64,000 nucleotides of DNA, taken from NCBI GenBank assembly GCA_900239685.1, contig OENT01000056.1, forward strand, positions 9,732 through 73,731. Reading direction: 5' to 3'. The notes beneath the pieces are model-generated. The model was not told the DNA's origin. It made no database searches and saw nothing but the letters and a program-made list of their open reading frames with translations. Positions 1-12,043 of this stretch are shown piece after piece. Source of the DNA: Rotaria macrura (lineage: Eukaryota > Rotifera > Eurotatoria > Philodinida > Philodinidae). Position 1 is the stretch's first letter. Every line of letters starts with the position of its first letter. Both the position numbers and the translations under genes were made by a program.

Positions 1-22
1 CCCCCCCCCCCCCCCCCCCCCC
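1..22. repeat. Poly-C run at the window edge
   Basis: Twenty-two consecutive C residues open the window and run into ordinary AT-rich DNA. It is not a known telomere repeat. It may be a true homopolymer or a sequencing or assembly artefact at a contig edge. Confidence 0.9.
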
Positions 23-3000
23 GCCTAGATTCTGCTTTGCGGACATTCTCAATTTTGCCATGATTTTTGTCTCTACCCTCTGTTTCTATCTTGCGGACAT
101 TTTTTTAATTGGAGGAATAAAATGTCCACAATAAAAGCTGTAATCTTACAGGGTGTTCCTAAATCAGCTATGTACGCCTCGATAACTTGACCTGTAGATT
201 TAATCATTGATTATTATATGACAAATAAATGCTTATTAAATACTGGATTGAACGTACAACAATTTTGGCAATGTGTTTGAATTTTATGAATTTTGCTTTT
301 CAAATACATATTTTCAAAAAAAGTATTGTAAATTCATGATCTCTATCATATGAATTGAATTAGTAAACATGCTATGTATATATTTTTAACGAGAATAATT
401 CTTTTAGAGAAAAATCGCTGGAGATGTCAGATTAGATAGACTTTTCCTGTGACCTTTGTCATATTAGATTGCAATCGACACAATTTTTGATGAAAATTAG
501 ATATTTGGAATTATTGTGATTGAAAAATGTAGTAACTAATTGCAAGAAACGTATTCGTATAGACATAGAAATACCATATATTTTACAAAATAGGGTCTAT
601 CGAACAAGAAACTATAACGTTCTTCATCAACTTAAATCTTATATAAGGCAGTTTTCGATGTCGAGGTGATTGTATCTGGCAGCCACGGTGTCTCGGTATG
701 AATATCATACTTCATTTGTATCTACACCTACGTTATCCTGGCTAGCAAGTAAAAGCTATAAAAATATTACTAATTGAAAAATATTTTTGTTGATTGTAAT
801 TACTCTTTTGTTACAGAAATAAATTAATAAAAGATAAAATTCAATACCGAAAGCTTTGAAATTATTTACTGAGCAAAAACTACTGTACTTTCATGTACTT
901 AATCACTTTATCCGTACATGTTTTTAAATAATTTGGTACTCATAAAATCGAATAACATATTTCACAGGCTAAATTAGTCTCAAAAGAATAGTTCTCTAAG
1001 CTCTTATTTTAGATGAAGATTTCTGATTGATGACCAACAAAATTTAATTATATGCTTTTTACGTAAATGTTTTAAAATCGAACTAATTTTAACTCAAGAC
1101 CTTAGTACTTTTTGTTGATAGAAGTTCATTGATAAAAAAAACTGAAGCGTGTCGTTTTTTTCAGAGGATCATATGATGCATAACATAAGACTTATAATTG
1201 CAAATCTACCAAAGCATGAAAAAAAGTCGGAAGAAAATAAGAAAGTACTTGCGTCGAGTCCTTGATATAGCTCAAGGTAATTATACGGACTGTGCAGAAA
1301 TTTGGAAAAATATATTCATATCGAATTAGTATCATTCGTCATCATCATATAATTGTATTTTGTCACACATAAAATTATAGTTTTTTGTTTTCAATCGAAT
1401 TATGAAATCGAAATATTTTGAAAATAATTAGAAATCTGCTGATATTGAATATCATTCACAAATTAGCTAATGTTCTTGATGAGTGTTGCTATAATTATAC
1501 AAAAAGAATTTGGAAAAATGTCATCGATTATATTTAACCTTTTGCATGAAGTAATTGACATTCGGTGTACTACGAAAAACTCAGGATTAGAGTATTTGAA
1601 CAATAGACGGCTACTACTTGATTATTCTTGATAATTATAAACGAGGATTTCTGCTTGAACAGGAGATCTTTCTGGGTGAAAAAAAGATCGAGAAATTATA
1701 AAATCATGCAATGTTCTTGGATAATAGGAAAAAACAGATTATTTATCAAACATTGACTTTTGAGTATGTGGTATCGTTAAAATTAATTATTATTCGATAG
1801 ATTAGATGAACGAAGAAAATTTTCCAAAATTCATCTACAAAAATAGAACATTATGGTAATATCGCTCATTCCGAGAGAAACAATTATAAATTTGTATTGA
1901 AATATTTTTTTAATCATAAAATGTTTATTCAATAGTTGTTATTCGATTTGATAGATGAATTTTCAGTATCTATCGATCATTGTTGAAAAAATTATGAATG
2001 ATTCTGTAAACGATAAAACATTATTCATTTCGATACACAATTCATAACAGAAGATCGAATTCAAAGGATAGAATAAATTCAGTAATTATCTATCAGTTAA
2101 TACTATCTACTGTTAATTAGATGTTAGCGTGACGCGTTACTGTGAATGTTTTTTTCTTCCATCTCACTTGATGTATTCAACATTTTGATTTTTAGCTAAA
2201 AAAGTGTTTTCCTAGTTGAGCTGAAAGTGCTAGAGGAAATCTCATCTATCCTCGAAATGGCTTCCACAGAATATTTAATTTTTTTAATTAATTACTATAT
2301 ATTGTAGGGTTGAGCACGATCAAGTGATCCTAACGAGAATGATGTAAGTATAGAATAGTCTAAATTCGCCCTGTAGAACAACACGCTATCCAGTTCAGGG
2401 TCAAGATACTTAACAATTAATTAAAAAACTTAAACTCTTTTTTTTGGATCAATGAGGTTATTTTAAGAATTGACCGAAATTCAAGTAACTCTTCTCTGGC
2501 TTCATGGAATTACTACGAAATTCGACTGTAACTATGCAAAATAGATTAATTAATGTCGATGACTGTAGTGTGATGTCTTGAAAAATTTGTCTTCATTTCA
2601 TAAAGAATTTGCAAAGGTTTCTGAGAATCTAAAATTTCATATCGTACTATGCAAAAGAAAAATTAAATCTAATCTGTTACTACAATTTTCCATACAAACA
2701 TAAATCGTTGTTTTGTTGATGATCAAATATTTTCATTCAAATTTTGAATCACGATAGGAAAGAGCTATTGCTTTTAAATAGTACTGCAATGTTTTTTTTC
2801 CATTTTGCCATTTGCTAATGATCATGTAAAAAAGAGAAGGTAAATCCTTAAATTAGAGTAAGATGGGATTAAAATTTTACGTTTAACTTTTTAAACCACA
2901 TAAGATTACAAGATTTAATTTAATTACATGAGTACAGACGACTGTTTCAAAGTTTAGAATGGGTTTCAAAATATTATCCTACAATTCTTATTCCTAGAGA

Positions 3001-4845
3001 GAATATTTTTACTGCAAATTCAATGTGAATGATGATGTGTATTTTGTCTTCTTTCAATTTGAATACATGCAAATCATATACAGATAATGACGATCTGCTG
3101 CACTACTCACTAATTCATTTCAATATAAAGATTTGCAATCATGGATTTACTAACAAAAAAAAACTCCAATATGAACTTTTCGAAACGAAACCACACTTTT
3201 TCTACGGAATGTCATACTCACCAATCCAGATATCGTAGCGATGTATATTCTATTGACTATTACCAAATTTTTTACCGTTGCTTAGTAATTTGGTTTTTAT
3301 GCACGACATAATGCAAGGAGTGTAGTGTTATTAATTAATACTTGTTCGATTCAATAGATAGATTTCGGTCCTGAAATTAATCTATGTCAATTCGCCTAAC
3401 AAAGAATGTTCCTGCATTACGAATAACACTGCTTTTTTTTCTTCTTCTTAAGAATATAAATACGAAAATAAGTATTTAACTGAACTAAAACGTCACACAA
3501 TACCATAATGTCCTGGTAAACGGTAAATGATTTTCTCTGATATATGTATATACACTGTTGTTGAAGATCTGGAATGACTAGGATTTAATAGGACATATTC
3601 ACGTTGAAAAACTGTGTGGAAAAGTATTTGAAACTTGTCTTTGTATATTTTGAGTTTAAACGACATGAGGAACATTGAATACTGATTGAGAGTCATACAA
3701 TGTCAAAATGAAAGACATAGTTAGTTTGCGACGGTCTAAAATTGTAAAATATACTTTTCTTCTATTGAAAAGTTTGAGATTATGGCGTATGATTTCTAAG
3801 AATTTCTGTGAATGCTAACAAGCTCGTCGAATAAACCTTTTTGCACGAGGGAAATAATAATAATAGTAAGTGAGAAACTCACCTACGTTTTAACAACAAT
3901 TAAGACAAACAAAATATAGGGTACTCATCAGGTAACGACAATACAAAAAATTCATGATGCTCCATTTTCTGTATTTATGGTGCGAAGCACTGTATAGCGA
4001 TCGGTCTTGGTCGCCAATTTATTTCTATTCGTGACACACGCATCTAAGCTCCATATTTTGTGTCACGATGATATTGAGAACGGCAAATCATCTGATGCAC
4101 GTTGAAACGTCATACGAATCATCGAGATCCTAATAAATACAAAAAGTTGTCTGATTCGCTGTATGACCTTTAGTTCGCTCAAGCTAAAATTTGGATATTA
4201 TTAATAACCTGTGGATTCTATTTTCATCAAGTCGATCCAAAAAGATTGAGGCTTGGTGCTGATATTAGCAGCGACTAATTATGGCCAACAGAAATCATCA
4301 GCATCGATGTACTACTGATGATGTCTTCTCAATTAATTATCAAATCTTTGTAAATGACTACTAAAGTTTCTTGCTCGAAATCAAGTACTTCGTACCGAGT
4401 TCCAGTTTCGAGCTAAGCACGACTACCATCTAATTTGTATTAGTTTTGCTAATCTAAAATGGTGTGAGTTTCAAATTTTAACTCGAGAGCGGCTGAGATA
4501 ACAAGCTTTTTCTGCGAGCACTTTGTATTTCTACAATAGAGGATAATAAGATTTTATGTTGGTAAGGAAGAGGTTACTAGCGGCTGTGTTTTCTTCAACA
4601 AGTACTGAATCTTTTTAGTTGAAATTTGCCTTTGCTTCCTGCCTTATAATCCAAATCTATTAACTATGTTTTATCTAGTTCCCGTTTTGATTTCTATTCA
4701 TTCTTTAAGTGAAGTACACATGGCTCATCCATGTTGAAGTTATAACTGAAATTGCTTCGTCGAAAAACCGATCAGGTTTTAAGCGAGCAACATTCTTTTG
4801 AAAAATAACGGATTTTACTCATCCCATTGAATAGTTTCCAAGCCT
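23..4845. other. Gene-free AT-rich stretch
   Basis: Stop codons are frequent in all frames. No long ORF, recognisable domain or splice-consistent exon chain was seen. Short ORFs of 60-70 codons here have no family-like composition. I see only simple AT-rich sequence. Confidence 0.6.
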
Positions 4846-5150
4846 ACTCAGGTTCGAAAACTCTGACACAAGATCTTATGAACAACATACAAGATCTTGG
4901 AATATGGGTGAAATCTGACAAGAATCTGACAAAAAATCGTCGTCTCTGAGATCTTGCATCAGATCTCACAGTCAGATTCTTGAAAGATCTTATAAATGTG
5001 TATGATCTTTCAAGAATCTGAATGTCTGATCTGATGCAAGATCTCAGAGACTACGATTTTCATACGATTTTTTGTCTGATCTTACAAGATCATACAAGAT
5101 CAGATGCAGAATCTTATCAGATCTTAACATCTGGTTGTTTGCCCTGGGTG
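4846..5150. mobile_element. Palindromic MITE-like element, copy A
   Basis: An imperfect inverted repeat. The left half carries gtctctgagatcttgcatc and the right half carries its complement gatgcaagatctcagagac; agatctta-type words occur throughout. The left end reads near ctcaggttcg and the right end near tttgccctggg, resembling the ends of the copies at 5155-5457 and 9703-10084. There is no coding capacity. No clear target duplication was found, so the boundaries are approximate. It is best described as a non-autonomous foldback or MITE family member. Confidence 0.6.
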
Positions 5151-5154
5151 GGTT

Positions 5155-5457
5155 CTCAGGTCAAAAAATCAGACATTAAGCCTCGTAAGAGCACATGAAA
5201 TCATACAAAAAATCGTGGTCTCAGATATTTTACATCAATTCATACAGTAAGATTCTTCTAAGATCTTACTGTCGCATAAGATTTTCTATAATGTTGTAAT
5301 CAGATCTGATAGAAGAACAAGATATGTCAAAAATTTTAGAGTAAGACTTGATGTCACACCTCTGAGATCACAATTTTGTGTACGATTTTTCGTCTGATCT
5401 TACAAAATCAGATTCCTAATCTTGTCAGATCTTAGTATCAAATTGCTTGCCCTAGGT
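5155..5457. mobile_element. Palindromic MITE-like element, copy B
   Basis: It lies almost directly after copy A. It starts ctcaggtcaaaaaatcagac and ends near cttgccctaggt, so its termini are approximately inverted. Internal words such as gatcttac, acgattttt and tctgagatc are shared with copies A and C. It is non-coding. The two copies sit head to tail with only a few bases between them. Confidence 0.6.
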
Positions 5458-8314
5458 TATCTTTAGAATGTGAAAAGATGTTCCCTCTTAGTTTTCATCA
5501 TTGAAAATGTTTTCTATTAATGCCCTAACGCGTCTTTGTCACATAGGAACGAGGTACTACACAGGCTCATGTATTGAGAAAAGCTTGTGTTCGCCAATAG
5601 CTCTTTAGAATGGGCTACAATCATGAAGGTGTACCTATTGGCTATTACAAATAGTTAATTCTAGGACATTAAAGTGTAAAAATAAGTTGGACACTTCATT
5701 TTATTAACATGCAAATCTCCGAATGAGATTTTTCTGATATATATGATTTCAAGAAGATTATATGAGTCATCTCTACTACGAATGTGCATACTTCTCTAAT
5801 CTACGCCAGTTCTGACAAGGATGGATGGATTTCTTCGCGCATCGGTCGTATCTTACTAATCTTTTAGAATGAGCAACGAGCTTTTGGAAAAAAACTTTGT
5901 AATACATACTCGCCGAAGAATATGAAACGTGTTTTCTAAAACTTATAAATGATAAGTGTAACAAATGCTGTTTACAATTGAACTATTGGTAAACTTGTTT
6001 GAATGAAATCGATGTAGTTAACAGTGTTCGTCATTTCTATAGTAAATATCATCGTAATTTAAACCAACTAACAGATCTGATTTTTTAGATATCCTTATAA
6101 TTTAGTATGGCGATTAAGGGTAATTATCAATGAAACAAAGTTAATTGTAACATGATTTAGTTTTATAACATTCAATTTTGTTTCAAGGATCAAACTGGAG
6201 TTTTGTTCGTATACTCTTTTCTCATAAATAAGTAACTAGTTCGCACTCCATATTTTCAAAGAAAGTAAAACTCTTTTTACAAAAATATCATACAAAAACT
6301 GACTATCATCTGTACTATTACCTCGTTATGATACTCATTTGCTCAAATTAAATCAATAAATCATTAACCATACTAATTGAAAATTATGTTCAAGTAAATT
6401 GTACAATGGTGATCATGCATATAATTTGACATTACCTTGAATCTGAAGCTTTAAGTAAACATTGACGTACAATTCTTTCGTACGATGTTCAATTTTATAT
6501 TACTATTCATGCAAACATCGTTCGAAAAGGCAAGGTCTCACCTCAAAGAATAATTCATTATAGCATCTTTCATACATATGAAACAGAACAAGGTACTGAA
6601 AAAAGGGCTCCTCGACTTTCTATTCACGTGATACATATTTCTATTGCTTATTACGATGTAAATTACAAGCGACAAAGTATAATTGATAACTTGAGTATGT
6701 TGTTCTTTTGAGAATAGGGATCTATTAATTTTAATTACGTGTCTTTACCGAATATTTCTTTATATGATGTGATACTTTAATCTTAAATTCAACAAATAGT
6801 TTTTAAGTCTAAGTGTCAATCATTGAGCTTTGCTCTGATGTTCTAAAGGTTAAGACGTTAAATATGCATGATATCTGCAATCGAGTTCTCTAATGTAAAA
6901 GAGTTTAAGGTTTTATTTAAACATACTTGTCACTCGGCACATCAAAATCATTTAGAAATAATAGTGAATTGCAATTGAATCATATGAACTCTTCTGTTCT
7001 TGAATGATTAATTTATGAATTAAGAAAACTCACGAAAACAACATCAGCGAAATCAGTTATTTTTCGATCATTTACAAACACTATAGTTGAGGATGCAGCT
7101 TCAACCTTGACTAATGCCCGCGGATACTCACACCTTATGCTTCTTCTATACTCAGTTCTTCTCTTTCTGGAGAGTATGGGTATGTGTGTGCTTGTTTCTC
7201 TCGATAAAAACACACACATATACCTAGATCAAATTAGTCATAACTGAAACCAAGACCCAGATGAAATAGATGACGGCTCAACTGATAATGACAGCGCTGT
7301 AACGATAACAGGATACATTACTATTCATCTTGATTGTTAGCCAAGAATGTTGGTGCGTTCTTGCTTTTCTTTTTAATATCTTGTATTTTGCTTTGTAACA
7401 GAAACTATGCAAAACATTGAAAATTACTTCTGACCATTTTGAATTTCAATTCCAAACTCTGAAAATTTTTGTGAATATTAGACAAATATTTAATTCTGAA
7501 ACCTTTGGAGAAGTTTTATTCATGATGTAAATACTTCGTTTTTTTCTGTGGAAATAAAATTGCTATCGACACCGCACGATGTTTCGAATTGAATTTTGAA
7601 ATCTTTTTCTCTATTTCAAATAATAAAACATCATACAGAAGAACAGAAGTAGGATATTAATTCTGAGAGGTGATGATAAAATGAATTCTTCTCTTAAAAT
7701 CAAATCGTAAAAGGAATAAGTGATGAGCTAGATTGATTGAAACTGGCAATGTTGATGCGTCGTCAACGAACATTCATGACTAAATTATGGTATTTGCTTA
7801 CAAACAGTACTTTTAATCATTAACAACAATCAACATTCCGTTTTCTAGAATGCAATTCCGTCAATCATGATGATTATGATTATTGGCAGCCACGCTACTG
7901 TACGCGACAGTTAGTACGGTCAAGTAAAATATCTAAACGAATCCGGATTCGAAAGCAAAAAGAAGTTTTATAGTTTTTTTTTTAGATGTGGTCCGTCCTA
8001 AAAATAAAGCAAATAAACAGTTGCATTGGTAAAGCATTTTACAACTAGTTTCTACAACGGAAAACATCACAAACGAAAACCAAGAAGATCCTAATCTAGC
8101 TGTAAAGGTTACTTACTTCTTCATGAAGAACAAAAAGAGTTTCTAGATAAAGTTGATTGAATTATGTAGAAATGTGTTTGTCCAACTTATTGATAGGAAC
8201 ATGAAAAATAAAGAATAGGTGAAGATCTCGTACATTTCTATACAAGACAGTTCAAACAGGTTATTCATATTTTAACAGATTTCTTCCAAGAGCACAATAA
8301 TCTATGAAATGTCT
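5458..8314. other. Gene-free AT-rich stretch
   Basis: No supported gene. A 68-codon minus-strand ORF near 7013-7219 lacks any recognisable motif. The rest is AT-rich with dense stops. Confidence 0.55.
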
Positions 8315-8600
8315 CAGGGAAAACAGAAGACTCCAATCCTTGGTAGTCTTCCGGAGTCGTGAAAAGTAGAACATTAAACAATTTTTTCTTCATATATATT
8401 ACAAGTTGAGCACTAGTCGAAATCAGCTCTAATTAAGACTAGTACTTATCTAATTAGCACTGATTAAAATGAGTACTATGTTGAGCTCAGCTAATTAATG
8501 AGTACTCAACTTGTAATGCATGCAAAAGACAATATGTAGTATTGCAGTTTTCCCGACTCCAAGACTGTGGAAGATTACAGGGGATTGGAGTATGACGTTT
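8315..8600. repeat. Nested long inverted repeat (foldback)
   Basis: The outer arm gactccaatccttggtagtc (8330s) pairs imperfectly with the complement of the stretch ending in ggggattggagt (about 8580-8600). Inside it, ttacaagttgagcactagt pairs with the complement of gagtactcaacttgtaa. The whole could fold into one long hairpin. It is non-coding and no clear target duplication was recognised. Likely a foldback or MITE unrelated in sequence to the nearby cccaggtc-ended family. Confidence 0.6.
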
Positions 8601-9702
8601 GTCACTGGTGTTTAATTGTACTGTAGCATTCCTCGCAGTTAGTTCTGCGCAATGTTAAGATTTTTCGTACATTCTAAATAAGAAGAAAGAATCAAATGTT
8701 TTGTATGCTAAAAATGTATCTTTTATGTTCTTGTCATCGTTGAATAGATCTATTAAAATTAGAATTTAATATATACACTAGACAGTTATCAATTATCGTC
8801 ACAGATAGACTAATATTCATTTTTCATAGAAGTAAAATTTATATCGAATTCAATCATATGAACAGGAAATTAATTAACAGATGATTGTAAAGAAATTTTT
8901 AGGAATCATAAAAATCATTCAAGACTATAGTTCTCAAGGTCGTCGTCAAATACGAATAGTTTCTATTAGCAAGCAACTGATTATTTGTTGAATCTGTGTT
9001 GATTATCATTATTGAAAAATGTTTAGTCAATGTAACGCAATGTTGAATATCAAACAGCACTGCAAGCATTTGCTTGATAATATGCATATGTGATCAATAA
9101 AACAAAGATTTAATTTTATACGATCAACAATCACTTAAAAGAGTACGAAATTTTTTGTTACTCTCTCATAACTGGTTTTAAAAGTGTTCAATAATGAATA
9201 CATGCTTGTTCAAAAATTGATATTTCTATGCGATGACTGTATTAATCATGTACTATCTTTGTCGTTTCACTTTATTATATCCATCAAAATCGATGTACGA
9301 ATATATATTGATTAACTGTCATTCATTGAAAATAGACTGTTCGAATAGTACTATTGAATTCTACTAGGTCATATAAGTACATTCATTATGAGTAACATGC
9401 GAAAGTCATCATTGAAAGATACATTCAATTTTTTCAATGATAAAAGATGATTAGTTTGTATTTTTGAAAGAAGATACAGTTTGAATAATGTAGTTCGATA
9501 TTCTTATTCAACAAAAATAAAATCATTAGGTAGAGGGCTAATGACTTCTGATAGGTAGGCAAATTATTAACTGATCTCTTGTTTGCTAGCTTACAAATGT
9601 GATAAATCCAATTTCTTTAGAATTTAAAAAAAAAGTAATGAAATATGATAGAAGTTTTGTAAGATAAGTTACATACCATATCGGACAAAAACAAAGAACA
9701 AC
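8601..9702. other. Gene-free AT-rich stretch
   Basis: No ORF with coding character and no repeat structure that I could support. Confidence 0.5.
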
Positions 9703-10084
9703 ACAGGTCAAAAAATCTGACATAAGATTTTATGTTGTACACGCAAGCTCTTGCATATGAACGAAATCTTTCAAGAATCTGACAAAAAATCATCGTCTCT
9801 GAGATCTTTCATCAGATCATACTATATTTTCCTCGAAAGATATTACATTCACTTTATTCGCATTAAAAAATTTAGTCATATTTTGAAAAGATACTTAAAT
9901 TTATTGAAATATTACTGTGGTATATCATACTTAACAGAATCTTTCAAGAATCTTCTAATGCAATCGTATGTAAGAAGTCAGAGACAACGATTTTGAGTAC
10001 GTTTTTTCATCGGATCTTATAGGGTCAGATATGATTAGACATAAGATCTTTGTAAGAGCTTGTTATCCGATTGTTTGACCTGGG
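9703..10084. mobile_element. Palindromic MITE-like element, copy C
   Basis: The left end acaggtcaaaaaatctgaca matches copy B closely. The right end reads gattgtttgacctggg, so the terminal inverted repeat is cccaggtcaaac-like. The left-half word gaatctgacaaaaaatcatc and the right-half word acgattttgagtacgttttt are the two arms of an imperfect palindrome. An 81-codon ORF inside (9751-9996) is a by-product of the palindrome, not a gene. Confidence 0.6.
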
Positions 10085-10153
10085 AATAAATTAATTATCA
10101 ATTCATTGTCTTTTATTTAACTGAATTGTAAATTTTTTCTGCGTCGATTTTTA

Positions 10154-11098
10154 TGGCGTACCCCTGCTTGGTCCCCTATTACGTCCCCCATCAACTGGTC
10201 CCTCCTTAATTGATTCCTGATTCTTCCCCTGATTTTTTCTCCCGGATTCGTCCCTTCCCAGATTCGTCCCCTGTCTAAGTTCGTCCCTCCCAGATTCGTC
10301 TCCACTCTAATTTGGTCCCCTATTATATTAATTGCCGCTAGATTTCAAGAAACATAAAGTTCCAATGTAAATGTTTTGGAGTACAGGATAATTCAGGGAT
10401 CTATGATAATAATGCGTGGAGTCAACACTTCCTAGTGTGGAAAAATATACACCGGTTTATGTGCTTGGATTTGCGACTCTAACCAATACGATTTCTTGAG
10501 CATATATTTTGGGAATAGTAGTTGTTTCTTCTCGTGCTCTTTTTTTCATATTCTCGAGAGCTCGATCCATAATAAGTTTACTTCCATCAGATAAGCAACA
10601 TGGAATATGTTCATTTGGTTCACGAGCAATCACAGTATTATCTCGAGACAAAGAAAGTGTACTCTTACAATTTCGTAAACGACACCGCCATTCTACTAAT
10701 TTTTTCCGTTCACGTTTGAGAGTATATTGAAAACCATTGTAGCTTAAAACCTCACCTGTCCGTTCTGTTGAAGTAAAGCTAAGCATATTTCAATATGTTT
10801 TCAACGAACACATGCGGATAGTAAAAGTATATCGATCAGCCACCTTTATATACTTATTCATCACATGTATCTTTCTTATAAGCTACCGGGTTATACCAAA
10901 AGAAATGAATTCAATTCTCATTGTCACTAGTTGTGCATATAGATAGTGCAAAGAATGAACTTTCTAATGCTAAATAGAGTGGGGACGAATCCGGAATATA
11001 TTTTCACCAACTTTTCTACGATGGGGACCAATTATGGCTCGTTTTCTTGGGTCCGAATTTGGAGCAATTAAAAAGGGGACGAATCAGGACTACCCCGA
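10154..11098. mobile_element. Candidate element with inverted motif arrays around a FLYWCH ORF
   Basis: On the left (10154-10322) the motifs gattcgtcccc and tggtcccc recur, which on the minus strand read ggggacgaatc and ggggacca. On the right (10980-11098) ggggacgaatc and ggggaccaat occur on the plus strand. The two arrays are therefore inverted relative to each other and enclose the FLYWCH ORF. Inverted subterminal motif arrays are typical of DNA transposons, but no precise terminal repeat or target duplication was found. The mobile nature is an inference. Confidence 0.45.
10457..10786 (-). CDS. FLYWCH-type zinc finger protein, short
   Basis: A 109-residue ORF without introns, starting at ATG 10786. 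Residues about 13-63 show the FLYWCH pattern: an aromatic-containing start ([14 protein letters not shown]), the WRC core, a second Cys six residues on (CRLRNC), and the closing His near NEHIPCC. In FLYWCH domains two Cys and two His bind zinc; here one His is clear and the final His is replaced by CC. The tail ([17 protein letters not shown]) matches the helical segment that usually follows the domain. Such proteins often derive from MULE-type transposase genes. The ORF is bracketed by inverted motif arrays, which suggests mobile origin. Function is unknown and it may be a C-terminally truncated copy. Confidence 0.65.
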   Translation of the reverse strand: MLSFTSTERTGEVLSYNGFQYTLKRERKKLVEWRCRLRNCKSTLSLSRDNTVIAREPNEHIPCCLSDGSKLIMDRALENMKKRAREETTTIPKIYAQEIVLVRVANPST

Positions 11099-11267
11099 TT
11101 TTATACGATGATTTTGAAAAAAAATATTTATCAACATGTGAAATCATCCTTTTAATTTTTCCGGTATTAAATTCTAAGAGAAACCAGTTATTATTTTACT
11201 GCAGGCAGTATACAAATGAACTGAAAACGTCTTCATTTTGTGAGATTCAAATATAATTGAATAAAAT

Positions 11268-11409
11268 TAAATAGAGTAGCATTCTCGATGGGTCACAAGT
11301 AAGCAAACATCAGTACTTCCACAGCTCTTGTGGGGGATGTGGGTACATCTTAAAATCTCGTGATACGTGATTCTACTTTGAACTATAGATAACTAAATAG
11401 AGTAGCATT
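11268..11409. repeat. 16-bp direct repeats flanking about 110 bp
   Basis: The sequence taaatagagtagcatt occurs at 11268-11283 and again at 11394-11409. The 110 bases between contain no gene. This could be a target-site duplication around a short retroposed insert or a simple local duplication. Confidence 0.5.
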
Positions 11410-11927
11410 AATCTTAGACCTTTAGATAGAGCTCGTTCATGACAGCTCCAAATCCGAATACAAAGAAATAATCTATGAATATAGAAATACTATTAAAATT
11501 TTAATTATTGTTCATTTTATTTAAAAACTAATTTTAAATTAATTCATAAATCTGATTTACATGATATATGTATAGTATATCGACTTGTCCGAGTGTAACA
11601 TGATGCGTTTAGACCAGAGTGTATTCAATTTTTCTCGGAAATGGTACTACTCAGAAGATAATCCTGTCCAGTGCTGCCCTAAATGTCTGAATATCTTAGC
11701 TGCTTTTATTTACTTACTTGAAAATTAAAGCGAAAATACATGATAAAAAAACACGATGACGCGAAAGGGACAAAAAGTTTTGGGTCACCTGCTTATACTT
11801 CATTCTTCTTGTGATGTCCACGAAATTAGTAAAAATGAGACATGGGAAATTTATAGCTAAGACCAGAGTACGGACTGGAACAAAGAACTCTTCGAAAGCA
11901 TCATTTACCAAGACGATATTTTAGAAT

Positions 11928-12043
11928 NNNNNNNNNNNNNNNNNNNNNNNNNNNNNNNNNNNNNNNNNNNNNNNNNNNNNNNNNNNNNNNNNNNNNNNNN
12001 NNNNNNNNNNNNNNNNNNNNNNNNNNNNNNNNNNNNNNNNNNN
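11928..12043. other. Assembly gap (N run)
   Basis: One hundred and sixteen N characters mark a scaffold gap of unknown true length. Isolated N bases also occur near 13596 and 43995. Confidence 0.98.

Noticed and set aside
1-22. Telomere repeat
   Set aside because: A pure C run without a telomere unit, followed directly by ordinary sequence.
4860-5455. CRISPR-like array of agatct-containing repeats
   Set aside because: The repeats are irregular, arranged as inverted halves of two elements, and the genome is eukaryotic.
9751-9996. 81-codon plus ORF
   Set aside because: Lies inside palindromic element copy C and has no family pattern.
10117-10305. 62-codon minus ORF with Gly/Arg/Asn repeats
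   Set aside because: It is a translation of the ggggacgaatc motif array.
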